Source of the DNA: Roseovarius arcticus
Lineage (GTDB): Bacteria; Pseudomonadota; Alphaproteobacteria; Rhodobacterales; Rhodobacteraceae
Direction: 5' to 3'
Length of the DNA stretch: 64,000 bases
NCBI RefSeq assembly: GCF_006125015.1
Contig: NZ_SZZN01000001.1
Coordinates: 124,001 to 188,000, forward strand
The position numbers and the translations under genes are program-made. The notes beneath the pieces are model-generated. The model worked only from the letters and a program-made list of their open reading frames with translations, was not told the DNA's origin and searched no databases. Of this stretch, positions 50,701 to 60,294 are shown one piece after another (position 1 is the stretch's first letter; the number at the start of each line of letters is the position of its first letter).

Positions 50701-52197
50701 TTAAATCGTCTGGTCGTACTCGCCCACCAGTGGTTCCGTCCGGATCACGGCATCAATGTCGGCAAAGATCGCACGCATTTCTGCATCGCTCTCGCTGCTT
50801 TCGCAGACAACGACCAGATTGGGCGTGTTCGAAGATGCCCGCACCAGACCCCAACTGCCGTTATCTAAGATCACGCGCGCGCCGTTCACTGTGACGACCT
50901 GTGCGATTTTGCGGCCCGCCAGCGGCATCCCAGCCTCGTGATGCGCAACCAGCTTGGCGACCAAACGCTCAAGCACGTCGTATTTCTCCAGATCGGCACA
51001 ATATGGCGACATGGTGGGAGTGGCATAGGTGACGGGCAGCGCTCGGCGCAGGTCTGCCATTGATTTGTCGGGATTACGCTCCATCAGCTTGCAGATCTCG
51101 ACGGCGACGCGCAGACCGCAATCGTAGCCACGCCCGATAGGCTCGGCCAGGAAATAGTGCCCCGATTTCTCAAACCCGGCAAGCGCGCCGATTTCCTTAA
51201 CGCGTCGCTTCATGTGGCTATGGCCGGTTTTCCAGTAATCAGCCTTGGCGCCATGCGCCTGCAACTCGGGGTCGGAGGCAAACAGCCCGGTAGATTTCAC
51301 GTCCGCAACAAACGTGCTGCCGGGATAGAGCCGCGCAAAATCGCGGGCCATAATGACGCCCATCTTGTCCGCGAAAATCTCTTCGCCCTCATTGTCGACT
51401 ACGCCGCAGCGGTCGCCGTCGCCGTCAAATCCCAGCGCGAAATCAGCGCCGGAGGCGCGCACGCTGGCGGCCATGTCGTGCAGCATCTCCATCGCCTCAG
51501 GGTTCGGATTGTAGTGCGGAAAGGTATAATCCAACTCGTTATGCGACGGCACCACTTCGACGCCCATGCGCGCAAACAACTCGGGGGCAAAGGCAGACGC
51601 GGTGCCGTTGCCCGTGGCGCAGACCACCTTTAGGGGTCGCGTCATGCGGAAATCACCGACGAGGTCGTCCAAATACGCCTCGCGCACACCATCCACATAC
51701 TCATAGCTGCCACCGGGGCGCCGCTGGCCGCGACCCTCCAGCACAATGGCTTTGAGCTCGCTCATCTCATCGGGGCCGTGGGTCAGGGGCCGTTCGAACC
51801 CCATTTTGACGCCGGTCCAGCCGTTGGGATTGTGCGAGGCCGTGACCATCGCGACAGCAGGCGCGTCCAGATGGAACTGCGCAAAATAGGCCATCGGGCT
51901 GACGGCGGGGCCAATATCCAGCACCTTGATCCCGGCCTGCATCAGGCCCAGCATCAGCGCGTTCTTGATCGACAGCGAGTAGTCGCGATAGTCGTTGCCG
52001 ACCGCGATCACCGGATCTATGCCGCGCGCGATCATCTGCGTTCCAAGGCCAAGGCCGAGGGCGGTAACGCCCGGCAGATTGATCTCTTCTGGGTATTTCC
52101 AGCGCGCATCGTATTCGCGAAACCCAGTGGGCATGATCATGGCGTCGCGCAGGAATTCCCACGTGTTGGGCGTGACTGTCTGGGCGGGTGTGTTCAT
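50701..52197 (-). CDS. Phosphomannomutase/phosphoglucomutase
   Basis: A 498-aa alpha-D-phosphohexomutase: FREYDARWKYPEEINLPGVT, phosphoserine loop VTASHNPNGWTGVKMGF, Mg site LGFDGDGDRCGVVDN, and a C-terminal substrate loop with GSWGLVRASSNTPNLVVVCE then SSESD. Supplies mannose-1-phosphate or glucose-1-phosphate for sugar nucleotides, consistent with the capsule-export gene pair just upstream. Specificity within PMM/PGM cannot be read by eye. Confidence 0.92.
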   Translation of the reverse strand: MNTPAQTVTPNTWEFLRDAMIMPTGFREYDARWKYPEEINLPGVTALGLGLGTQMIARGIDPVIAVGNDYRDYSLSIKNALMLGLMQAGIKVLDIGPAVSPMAYFAQFHLDAPAVAMVTASHNPNGWTGVKMGFERPLTHGPDEMSELKAIVLEGRGQRRPGGSYEYVDGVREAYLDDLVGDFRMTRPLKVVCATGNGTASAFAPELFARMGVEVVPSHNELDYTFPHYNPNPEAMEMLHDMAASVRASGADFALGFDGDGDRCGVVDNEGEEIFADKMGVIMARDFARLYPGSTFVADVKSTGLFASDPELQAHGAKADYWKTGHSHMKRRVKEIGALAGFEKSGHYFLAEPIGRGYDCGLRVAVEICKLMERNPDKSMADLRRALPVTYATPTMSPYCADLEKYDVLERLVAKLVAHHEAGMPLAGRKIAQVVTVNGARVILDNGSWGLVRASSNTPNLVVVCESSESDAEMRAIFADIDAVIRTEPLVGEYDQTI

Positions 52198-52290
52198 GGA
52201 CGAATGCTCGCTCTTTCTTGGTGGTGTGCCGGCGCGTGCGGTGGTTGTGCGCCGCGCGGGTGAATTGCAGTTATGTGGCTTGATTTCAAC

Positions 52291-53961
52291 TCAGGAAGAT
52301 ACCTGTTCGCGCAGGATGGATGCGGTGAGCGAGATCATCAGATATATCCCGGCAAAGACGAGAAACGCCAGAATAGTATTCTCGAACGAGCGGGGATACG
52401 CCGCGTCCTGTGATGCGACGGGCCGCACGCTGACTGTCAGATAGCGCACCTGCTTGCTTGCTTCGCTCGAACTCATACGCTGCGATTCCAGCGCGGCCTG
52501 GAGCACCATGTCCGCTGTTAGCAAATCGGCCTGCGCCATCTGGATATCGGCGGTTTGCGAAGCGAGCGAACTGTTACCCTCGCCCGCGTCGGTCAGCCGC
52601 GCGCGCTGCTTGATCTGCTCGCGCTTCAGCACTTCGATCTCGCTGGTCAGGGCCTCGACCCTGGCGCTATTGGGCCGGGCGTTGTTCAACTGCGTATTCA
52701 GGGCCAGCTGCTTTTCCTGTAGCTGCAATTCGACATTGCCGATCAGCGAGCGGATATTAGTGATCTCGCCCTGCGGGTCCAGCACGGTGCCTTCTTGCAT
52801 GACGACTAGTTGGCGCTGCGCCTCGCGGCGGTCCGTCTTGGCCTGGGCAAGGCTTTCGGTTGAGGACTCCAATGCGTCTTCGCGTTTGCGCTTGGACAGA
52901 TCATCCACCCGCTCCTCTGCGTAGTCGATCAGCTTGCGCGAGAATTCGGCACTGACCTCAGGATTTGCGGTGGATACCTCCATCCGCAGAACACCTTCGG
53001 TCGGATCGTACCCGATCTTCATATATTTCTTATATAGCTTGTAGGCTTTTTCGTTGCTGGCATCCGGGTCCAGCCGCTGGAGCGGATCAATCCACGGCTG
53101 GCTGAAATGATCGCGAAAGCCTACATCGCGGTCGAGGCGCAGCATCGCATCCTTGGACAATAGGTAGGACTGCGTCGCGATTGCGTCCTGCCCGGTGGCA
53201 AACTGGCTGGGCAGAAGGCCGCTAAGGCCGCCGGCACCGCCGCCGCCATCGGCAGACAGGATCAGGAATTCGGATTTGGTCGAGTACATCGGGGTGGCCA
53301 CGGCGTAGTAATAATACCCCGCCAGCAGCGTCGGCAAAAATACGAACGCGGCAAGCCGTGTCAGCAGCAGCAGCAGCTTGCGGCGGCGACGTTTGCCGAT
53401 GTCCCGCTGGATGCGCATGATCTCTTCGGTGCGGCGGTCGGCTGGGCTAAGTTGGGCCGACGGCAGCGTTGTTTGCATCGGAACCGTCTGCGGAAGTTGC
53501 ACTCGCGGATTGTCCAGATTGCGGCCCTTGGCAGGGACCAGCTCACCGGCATCGTCCTGATTTTGGTCGTTCGTCACCAGCTCCAGAATGCTGGCGCGTT
53601 GGAAGGGGTCTATGCCGCGCGCACGTAACAGGCGAACCGCATCGAAGTCAGATGTCGGGGCCAGCCCATTCTTTTGCGCGACGCGGCGCGCCATGCGCAG
53701 CTGGCGGCCTGTCAGGCCTTCGTTGCGGATCTCGTCAATTGAGGCGCCCGTACTCATCTCGCGCGCGCTGGTAATTTCGCCGGTGCGCGGTGGTTCACTG
53801 TCCGGCAAATCGGTCTGCGCTTCCTCGGGTGGAGGCGCAGCAGGACCTTTCGGCGCGACGGATGTGTGCCGCTCGCCAGGCAGTTGCCCAACCAGCGCCT
53901 CGTCCTCCGCGCTAGGCGTGCGGCGAATGCGGAATTTTCTAGCCTTGGGTTTCGTAGTCAT
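52291..53961 (-). CDS. Capsule polysaccharide export inner-membrane protein, KpsE-like
   Basis: A 556-aa polysaccharide co-polymerase. The N-terminal 190 residues are Pro/Glu-rich and probably disordered in the cytoplasm, followed by a basic anchor RRRRKLLLLL, TM1 at about 196-220, a periplasmic region with long coiled coil (about 330-490; EERVDDLSKRKREDALESST, NVELQLQEKQLALNTQLNN), and TM2 near 525-548. This is the KpsE/Wza-interacting PCP topology with an unusually long cytoplasmic extension. It overlaps the KpsT-like gene by 23 bases. Confidence 0.85.
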   Translation of the reverse strand: MTTKPKARKFRIRRTPSAEDEALVGQLPGERHTSVAPKGPAAPPPEEAQTDLPDSEPPRTGEITSAREMSTGASIDEIRNEGLTGRQLRMARRVAQKNGLAPTSDFDAVRLLRARGIDPFQRASILELVTNDQNQDDAGELVPAKGRNLDNPRVQLPQTVPMQTTLPSAQLSPADRRTEEIMRIQRDIGKRRRRKLLLLLTRLAAFVFLPTLLAGYYYYAVATPMYSTKSEFLILSADGGGGAGGLSGLLPSQFATGQDAIATQSYLLSKDAMLRLDRDVGFRDHFSQPWIDPLQRLDPDASNEKAYKLYKKYMKIGYDPTEGVLRMEVSTANPEVSAEFSRKLIDYAEERVDDLSKRKREDALESSTESLAQAKTDRREAQRQLVVMQEGTVLDPQGEITNIRSLIGNVELQLQEKQLALNTQLNNARPNSARVEALTSEIEVLKREQIKQRARLTDAGEGNSSLASQTADIQMAQADLLTADMVLQAALESQRMSSSEASKQVRYLTVSVRPVASQDAAYPRSFENTILAFLVFAGIYLMISLTASILREQVSS

Positions 53962-54598
53962 AAAGCTGTTTGGCCTCTTCCAAGGTGTCGAACATATGAA
54001 GCTGGCCGCCCATCAGGACGGCGGCCGTGGTCGCAAATTTCTCCAGCACGGCGGGCTGGTGCGATACGATGATCACGGTTGTCGTCGCGAGCCGTTCGCG
54101 CAGGATCTCGCCTGCTTTTTGGTTGAACTCGACATCGGTCGAGCTGGGCATGCCTTCGTCGATCAGATACATATCAAAATCCAGCGCCAACATCAGCGCA
54201 AAGGTAAAACGCGACTTCATCCCTGTGCTGTAGGTGCCCAAGGGCTGGTCGAAATATTCGCCCAGATTGCACATCCAGCGGCAGAATGCCTCAACATAAT
54301 CGGGATCCAGACCATAGAGCCGGGCAATATAGCGGCTATTCTCCATCGCCGAAATCTTGCTGATGACCCCGCCCATAAAGCCAAGCGGGAAGCTGATGCG
54401 GCAGCTGCGCCTAATGTCGCCCTCGTCAGGTTTCTCCAGACCGGCCATCATATTGATCACCGTCGTCTTGCCGGTGCCGTTTGGTGCCAGAATCCCCATG
54501 GATTTACCCAGCTCGACGCGAAAGCTGACCTTTTCCAAGATCACCTTGCGCTGCGTGCCGGTCCAGAAGGACTTGCTGACATTGTCGAACTCGAGCAT
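53939..54598 (-). CDS. Capsule polysaccharide ABC transporter ATPase, KpsT-like
   Basis: A 219-aa ATPase: LEFDNVSKSFWTGTQRKVIL opening typical of KpsT, Walker A APNGTGKTTVINMMAG (about 38-46), signature-like YSTGMKSRFTFALMLALDF and Walker B MYLIDEGMPSSTD. The Q-loop region and the STGM signature are the polysaccharide-exporter form. The KpsM permease partner is not in the neighbourhood: the divergent gene upstream is a uracil-DNA glycosylase family gene. First gene of kpsT-kpsE-pmm. Confidence 0.9.
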   Translation of the reverse strand: MLEFDNVSKSFWTGTQRKVILEKVSFRVELGKSMGILAPNGTGKTTVINMMAGLEKPDEGDIRRSCRISFPLGFMGGVISKISAMENSRYIARLYGLDPDYVEAFCRWMCNLGEYFDQPLGTYSTGMKSRFTFALMLALDFDMYLIDEGMPSSTDVEFNQKAGEILRERLATTTVIIVSHQPAVLEKFATTAAVLMGGQLHMFDTLEEAKQLYDYETQG

Positions 54599-54878
54599 GG
54601 AACGTTCCGAAAACTGCTTGTGCGCCCTCTTGTGTCGGGGCTTTGGCGGGCCAATATAGGCCCCGGTTGATACCTCACCATGAGGGCTGGCTGGAATTAT
54701 GAACAGATATCAAGGCAGAATTATGCCCTTAGGGTAAAAATATCCTCTGGATTTTAGCTCTTTTGCCTCGGATTGGAAACAATCCTGCAGCGCTTTGCCC
54801 TTGATAGTGTGCAATATGCGGACAGGCGCTATCCGGGACGTACTGGATAATCATGGGCTCGCGTCATATTTATCGCGT

Positions 54879-55469
54879 ATGGATGACCTCGCCGCCCGTA
54901 TTTCACGCTGTCGCCTCTGTGCGGATCGCTTTGCCGCGACTGCCACCCATCACGCGCCGCGCCCTGTGCCGTGGTTCGGCCCCGGCGCGCGGCTGCTGAT
55001 CGCAGGGCAGGCGCCGGGCGCGCGCGTGCATGCGTCGGGCATCCCCTTTGACGATCCGTCTGGCGACCGCCTGCGCGACTGGCTGGGGCTGGACCGCGAG
55101 GCATTCTACGACCGCGCCCGCGTGGCTATCGTGCCGATGGCGTTCTGCTTTCCCGGATACGATGCGCGCGGATCGGACCTGCCGCCGCCTGCTATCTGCC
55201 GCGAGACGTGGCATGATGCGGTGATGGCAGAGTTGGCGCCTGTTCCCTTGCGCGTGCTGGTCGGCGCACATGCCCAGCGCTATCATCTGGGTGTGCGCGG
55301 CAGTGTTGCGCAGACGGTGACGGATTGGCGCGTCCATGCGCCCGGCACATTTGCGCTGCCGCATCCGTCGTGGCGTAACACAGGCTGGCTAAAGAAAAAT
55401 CCGTGGTTCGAGGCTGAGGTGATCCCCGCCCTGCGCGACCGAGTGAAAGAGGTAATGCAAGATGACTGA
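54879..55469 (+). CDS. Uracil-DNA glycosylase family protein
   Basis: A 196-aa protein: ARLLIAGQAPGARVHASGIP (UDG-like motif with GQAPG), DDPSGDRLRDWLGLDREAFY, then IVPMAFCFPGYD, and the C-terminal HPSWRNTGWLKKNPWFE. These suit the UDG superfamily branch often annotated simply as uracil-DNA glycosylase family in Rhodobacteraceae. It has only one CxxC (CRLCADRF), not the four-Cys cluster of family 4. The frame is open upstream, but ATG 54879 matches the family start. It overlaps the SseB gene by 8 bases. Confidence 0.8.
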   Translation: MDDLAARISRCRLCADRFAATATHHAPRPVPWFGPGARLLIAGQAPGARVHASGIPFDDPSGDRLRDWLGLDREAFYDRARVAIVPMAFCFPGYDARGSDLPPPAICRETWHDAVMAELAPVPLRVLVGAHAQRYHLGVRGSVAQTVTDWRVHAPGTFALPHPSWRNTGWLKKNPWFEAEVIPALRDRVKEVMQDD

Positions 55470-56247
55470 GACCGCGCTGGACCGCGCCCATGCCGCGATG
55501 GAGGCCGCAGATGAGGATGGCGCGGCGCGCCTCGCCTTCTACCACTGCCTCGCCGATACGCAGCTATTCCTGCTGCTGACGGAGGAGCCGTCGGGCGATC
55601 ATGTTACCCCCCGCACGTTTGAGGTGGAGGATGCAGTATATGCGCTGGCCTTCGACGACGAGGCGCGGCTGGCCGGATTTACCGGCGGTCCTGCGCCTTA
55701 TGCCGTGTTGCCGGGCCGCACGCTGGCCGGAATGTTGGCGGCAGGCGGGGCAGGGCTGGGCCTTAATCTGGATGCGGCGCCATCGTCGATCTTGCTGCCG
55801 ACAGAGGCGCTAAGCTGGCTGGCTGAAACGCTGGGGCAGGGCGGCGGCAATGAGGCGGGGGCGCAAATCGAAACTGTGACCGCACCCGAAGGCGTGCCGC
55901 AGGCGTTGCTGACCGCGCTGGACGCCAAGCTGGCCCGCGCCGAGGGGCTGGCCAGCCATGCCTGTCTCGCCGGGGCGCGATATACAGGCGGTGCACCCGG
56001 GCATGTGCTGATGTTCATCGGTGCCGCGCCGGGGGCCGAGCCTGCGCTGACGCGTGCCGTGTCCGAGGCGCTGACGTTCTCAGGTATTGAGGCGGGCGCG
56101 CTGGACGTCGGTTTCGCGGAGGTCGGCGGCCCGCTGGCGCAGCGGATTGAGCGTGTTGGGCTGAGATTTGATCTGCCCCAAGCCACAGCGGCGCCCCAGC
56201 GGGCCGCGCCGGGATCTGATCCGTCACGGCCCCCTCGACTAAGGTAG
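55462..56247 (+). CDS. SseB-family protein
   Basis: A 261-aa protein, acidic. The N-terminal half has the SseB layout (LAFYHCLADTQLFLLLTEEP, EVEDAVYALAFDDEARLAGF, then PGRTLAGMLAAGGAGLGLNL and SSILLPTEALSWL), the C-terminal half a second, less conserved domain (LMFIGAAPGAEPALTRAVSE). SseB-like proteins are soluble and of unknown biochemical role. ATG 55462 overlaps the UDG gene by 8 bases, so both are one operon. Confidence 0.83.
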   Translation: MTETALDRAHAAMEAADEDGAARLAFYHCLADTQLFLLLTEEPSGDHVTPRTFEVEDAVYALAFDDEARLAGFTGGPAPYAVLPGRTLAGMLAAGGAGLGLNLDAAPSSILLPTEALSWLAETLGQGGGNEAGAQIETVTAPEGVPQALLTALDAKLARAEGLASHACLAGARYTGGAPGHVLMFIGAAPGAEPALTRAVSEALTFSGIEAGALDVGFAEVGGPLAQRIERVGLRFDLPQATAAPQRAAPGSDPSRPPRLR

Positions 56248-56278
56248 CGAGGTCAAATCGTTTGAAGCGAGCCTGCCG

Positions 56279-57214
56279 TTAGTACCCCAGCTTGGGATCC
56301 ACCTTATGCAGCAGCGGCTCGCCTGCCTCGCTGCGGCGGACATTCTCGGCGATTACCTGACTGGCGGTGTCGTCGCGCGTCTCGGACGCGATATGGGGCG
56401 TCACCGTCACTGATGGATGCGCCCAATAAGGATGCTCTGACGGCAACGGTTCAACGCGAAACACATCAAGCGTCGCGTGGCCGATATGGCCCGACTCCAG
56501 CGCGCTTAGCAGCGCGTCGTCGTCGATCAGCGGACCGCGGCCGGGATTTATCACCACCGCACCTTTGGGCAATTGCGCCAAGCGCTGTGCATCCAGCAGA
56601 TTTTCGGTCTCCGACGTCTTTGGCAGCAGCAGCACCAATATCTGCGCGGTGCCTAGCGCCGCCGCCAAACCATCCTCGCCATGCAGGCAACGCACGCCGT
56701 CCAAGTCCTTGGGTGATCTGCTCCACCCAGTCACGTCAAACCCGAGATAGGCAAGGGTCTCCGCGCAAGCGGCGCCCAGCTCGCCCATGCCGAGGATGGT
56801 GACGGCGCGCTCTTGTGCCAGTGGTGGGATCTCCTTGCGCCAGACGCCGTCCTGTCCTTGGATATGCGCGTCTATCCCCAGATGGTGGCGCAGGACGTGG
56901 GCGGTGACCCACTCGACCATGCCGCGCGTCAGGCCATGGTCCACCATTCGTGCCAGCGGTTGCGTCAGGGTCGGGTTGTCGATGATCCCCTCGACGCCGG
57001 CCCACAGATTCAGCACTGCCTTGCAGCGCGTAAAAGGCGTAAAATCCTGCACCGGGCCATTGGGCGCCATCACGATGTAGTCCACTTCATCGGGCGCGAT
57101 TTCGCAGGCAAGGTTAAAGTCAGTGATCCCGGCTTGTGTCAGCGCGTGGGTCAACGGGCCCTCGTACTGCGACCAGCGGGGCGGCTTGGCAGAGAACAGA
57201 ATCTGGATCGTCAT
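56279..57214 (-). CDS. Glyoxylate/hydroxypyruvate reductase A-type D-2-hydroxyacid dehydrogenase
   Basis: A 311-aa GhrA-like NAD(P)H reductase: KAVLNLWAGVEGIIDNPTLT, AVTILGMGELGAACAETLAY as the Rossmann loop, INPGRGPLIDDDALLSALES, and catalytic His in VTVTPHIASETRDD. Reduces glyoxylate/hydroxypyruvate to glycolate/glycerate. Three bases after the rodA start on the same strand, so it is the last gene of the elongasome operon by position, although unrelated in function. Confidence 0.9.
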   Translation of the reverse strand: MTIQILFSAKPPRWSQYEGPLTHALTQAGITDFNLACEIAPDEVDYIVMAPNGPVQDFTPFTRCKAVLNLWAGVEGIIDNPTLTQPLARMVDHGLTRGMVEWVTAHVLRHHLGIDAHIQGQDGVWRKEIPPLAQERAVTILGMGELGAACAETLAYLGFDVTGWSRSPKDLDGVRCLHGEDGLAAALGTAQILVLLLPKTSETENLLDAQRLAQLPKGAVVINPGRGPLIDDDALLSALESGHIGHATLDVFRVEPLPSEHPYWAHPSVTVTPHIASETRDDTASQVIAENVRRSEAGEPLLHKVDPKLGY

Positions 57215-57217
57215 GGG

Positions 57218-58357
57218 CTACCTCGGTTTGTGGACATGTGCGCTCTGGACCATGCCGAAACCCAGCATGAGGATCAACATCGCAGAGCCCCCATAACTGA
57301 CCAGCGGTAGAGGAACACCCACAACGGGCGCGAGGCCCATGACCATCGACATATTCACCGCAAAGAACAGGAAAAACGTCGCAGCGACCCCCAGCGTCAG
57401 CAGGGACGAAAACCTGTCGCGATTGGTCATCGCGGTACTAATGCAGAACACGATAATCAGCGCATAAAGGCCGAGCAGCGAGATCGCCCCGATAAATCCG
57501 AATTCTTCGGCCAGCGTGGTAAAGATAAAATCCGTATGCTTTTCGGGCAAAAAGTTTAGCCGCGACTGCGTGCCTTGCATAAAGCCGCGCCCTGTCCAGC
57601 CGCCCGATCCTAGGGCAATCTTGGACTGGGTGATGTGATACCCGGCGCCCAAAGGGTCGGTCGATGGGTCCAGAAATGTGTCGATCCGGCGGAACTGGTA
57701 GTCTGCCAGCAGCTGCCAATCGGTGCCCCGGCTCTTGAACACGGTGGTGACGAGGCCGATGCCGGCTGCGGTCACTGCGGCGAAGTAAGCCCAGTGAACC
57801 CCTGCGAGGAACATCATTCCGCCCCCCGCCGCGATCAACAGGATCGACGTGCCCAAATCGGGCTGCTTCAGCACCAGATAGGTCGGAATGAGGATCACGA
57901 TTAAGGGCAAGATCACCCAAATCGGGCGCGACGTTTTGTTCAATGGCAGCCAGTCGTAATAGGCTGCGAGAACCATCACCAACGTAATTTTCATCAACTC
58001 AGATGGCTGTAGCCGCATGAATCCAAGATCAATCCAGCGCTGTGCACCCATGCCAACGCTGCCAAACAGCTCGACCGCGACCAGAAGTGCCAGTGATATG
58101 CAATAGGCCAGCCCGGCCATGTTGCGCCAGAACCAGATCGGCACCATCGCGACAAAGAGCATGGCCGCAAAGCCGACGCCAAAGCGCTTCATCTGTGGGT
58201 CCATCCACGGCATCGCCGAGCCGCCGGCGACCGAATAGAGCATCAGAAACCCGACGCAGGCCACCGCCGCCAGCAAAAGCGCAAGGGGCCAGTTGACGTA
58301 TAGGATCTTGCGCAGGCCCGTCGGCACGCTTTTGACCGAGTATGCAAGATAGCTCAT
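57218..58357 (-). CDS. rodA: Peptidoglycan glycosyltransferase RodA (SEDS)
   Basis: A 379-aa SEDS-family membrane enzyme with about ten transmembrane segments; polymerises lipid II for rod elongation with PBP2. Signatures: QPSELMKITLVMVLAAYYDW, KQPDLGTSILLIAAGG (contains the catalytic Asp region), LGSGGWTGRGFMQGTQSRLN, and VVGVPLPLVSYGGSAML. Overlaps mrdA by 4 bases. Confidence 0.96.
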   Translation of the reverse strand: MSYLAYSVKSVPTGLRKILYVNWPLALLLAAVACVGFLMLYSVAGGSAMPWMDPQMKRFGVGFAAMLFVAMVPIWFWRNMAGLAYCISLALLVAVELFGSVGMGAQRWIDLGFMRLQPSELMKITLVMVLAAYYDWLPLNKTSRPIWVILPLIVILIPTYLVLKQPDLGTSILLIAAGGGMMFLAGVHWAYFAAVTAAGIGLVTTVFKSRGTDWQLLADYQFRRIDTFLDPSTDPLGAGYHITQSKIALGSGGWTGRGFMQGTQSRLNFLPEKHTDFIFTTLAEEFGFIGAISLLGLYALIIVFCISTAMTNRDRFSSLLTLGVAATFFLFFAVNMSMVMGLAPVVGVPLPLVSYGGSAMLILMLGFGMVQSAHVHKPR

Positions 58358-60294
58358 GCGCGGTCGCTCGGCTTTGGGCCGTGATGGGGGCGCGCGTCGC
58401 GCAGACGTTCCTGCTGCGTGCGAATGCGCCCCTGGTCGGCGGTGGGGTAGGCCTCCAGCGGCGGATCGCCCTGATAAAGCGCTTGCAGCGTAATGTCGCG
58501 TGCGATTGGCGCAGCGGCGGTTGAGCCGCCGCCGCCGTGTTCGATCACCACCGCAACTGCGATGCGCGGATTGTCAAAGGGCGCGTAATCGACAAACAGC
58601 GCATGATCGCGCCGCTCCCACGGCAGATCCTCATTGCGGCGCACGCCCTGCGCTCGCTCGGCGGCGGTGATGTTGCGCACTTGGCTGGTGCCGGTTTTGC
58701 CCGCCATGCGCATCCCGTCGGCAACGATCCGGCTGCGATAGGCAGTGCCGCGTTTATTGTTCGACACGTCGTACATGGCGCGGCGGACGCTGCGCAGGTT
58801 ATTCTCGTTGAGACCCAAATCCTCGCCATGGCCGGTCGGCTCCTCGACACCGTCGACGGATTTTATCAGGCGCGGCGTAACGGCGCGGCCGGTGGCAATG
58901 CGGGCAGTCATAATCGCGAGTTGCAGCGGCGAGGTCAGTACAAATCCCTGACCGATTGACGAGTTCACGCTGTCACCGATCACCCAGTCGGCCCCGCGCG
59001 ATGCGCGCTTCCACGCTTTGTCGGGGATCAAACCCTCTGCAACGCTTGTCATCGGAAGGTCGTGCGCAACGCCAAGGCCAAGGCGGCGCGACATATCAGC
59101 GATATTCTCAATGCCGGTGCGTAGGGCCATCTCGTAGAAATAGACGTCACAGCTTTCGCGCAAAGCGCGGCCTAGATCGACATTGCCATGGCCCGCCCGC
59201 TTCCAGCAGTGAAACCTGCGGCCCGCGACCTCGAGATAACCGGGGCAATAAACGGTATCTTCGGTCGTGGCTGAGCCGTTTTCGAGCGCGGCAAGCGCTG
59301 TAACCATCTTGAACGTCGAGCCGGGGGGGTAGATGCCCTGCACAGCCTTGTTCGGCAGGGGGCGATACTTGTTTTCTAGGAGTGCGTTGTAATCGGCGAC
59401 AGAAATCCCGCGCACAAACAGATTGCTGTCGAAGCCGGGCGTCGAAACGGTTGCCAGGATGTCACCGCTCTCGCAATCAATCACGACGGCGGCGGCGCTT
59501 TCGCCTGCTAGGCGCGCGTGAATGTATGATTGCAGATTGCTGTCGGTGGTGATTTGCACGTCTTTGCCGGCCACGCCCTCACGCCTGTCCAGCTCTCGCA
59601 TGACGCGGCCGGCTGCGTTCTGCTCGATCCGTTTGGTGCCGGCGGTGCCGCGCAGCATATCCTCGCGCATTGCCTCAAGGCCGATTTTGCCAATCTGAAA
59701 GCGCGGGATCAATAACAGCTGGTCGGGGGCCTCGATTTTGTCCAGATCATAGTCGCTGACGGGGCCGACATAGCCCAGCACATGGGCGTACTCACTCTCC
59801 ATCGGATAGCGGCGCGACAGGCCCACTTCGGGGCGCACGCCGGGTAGGGCAGGGGCATTGACAGCGACGCGGCTCAACTCTTCCCACGATATGCGGTCGG
59901 CAATGGTGACGGGATGCACGCGCGAGCGCCGCATTTCCTCGCGGGCGCGCTCCAGCTCCTCGGGGTCCAGATGAATCAGGCGGCCCAGCTGCGCGATCGT
60001 TTCCTCGACATCGCCGGCCTCTTCGCGCTCCAGCATGATGCGATAGCTGGGCACGTTTTCTGCCACGACCAAGCCGTTGCGGTCGTAAATCTGGCCGCGT
60101 GCAGGGGGGATCAGCCGTATCTTGATGCGGTTTTCCTCGGCCAGCAGGCGAAACTGATCGGCCTGATCAACCTGAAGATGCCGCATCCGCCATGCCAACA
60201 GACCTACGAAACCAGCCTGACCCGCGCCCAGAATCAGGCCGCGCCGTGTAATACGGCGCTGGCTGACGGCGGTATCGCGTGTCTGGCGTTTCAA
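58354..60294 (-). CDS. mrdA: Penicillin-binding protein 2 (transpeptidase)
   Basis: A 646-aa class B PBP: N-terminal anchor (GLILGAGQAGFVGLLAWRMR), PBP dimerisation domain with ARGQIYDRNGLVVAENVPSY, then transpeptidase motifs: IYPPGSTFKMVTALAALENG (Ser-x-x-Lys as STFK), SSIGQGFVLTSPLQLA and AGKTGTSQVRN (KTG). Cross-links new peptidoglycan with RodA. Start is TTG 60294, overlapping the mreD stop as TTGA and preceded by AGGAGG 8 bases upstream; an ATG at 60384 would extend the protein into mreD and is rejected. Confidence 0.94.
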   Translation of the reverse strand: MKRQTRDTAVSQRRITRRGLILGAGQAGFVGLLAWRMRHLQVDQADQFRLLAEENRIKIRLIPPARGQIYDRNGLVVAENVPSYRIMLEREEAGDVEETIAQLGRLIHLDPEELERAREEMRRSRVHPVTIADRISWEELSRVAVNAPALPGVRPEVGLSRRYPMESEYAHVLGYVGPVSDYDLDKIEAPDQLLLIPRFQIGKIGLEAMREDMLRGTAGTKRIEQNAAGRVMRELDRREGVAGKDVQITTDSNLQSYIHARLAGESAAAVVIDCESGDILATVSTPGFDSNLFVRGISVADYNALLENKYRPLPNKAVQGIYPPGSTFKMVTALAALENGSATTEDTVYCPGYLEVAGRRFHCWKRAGHGNVDLGRALRESCDVYFYEMALRTGIENIADMSRRLGLGVAHDLPMTSVAEGLIPDKAWKRASRGADWVIGDSVNSSIGQGFVLTSPLQLAIMTARIATGRAVTPRLIKSVDGVEEPTGHGEDLGLNENNLRSVRRAMYDVSNNKRGTAYRSRIVADGMRMAGKTGTSQVRNITAAERAQGVRRNEDLPWERRDHALFVDYAPFDNPRIAVAVVIEHGGGGSTAAAPIARDITLQALYQGDPPLEAYPTADQGRIRTQQERLRDARPHHGPKPSDRA

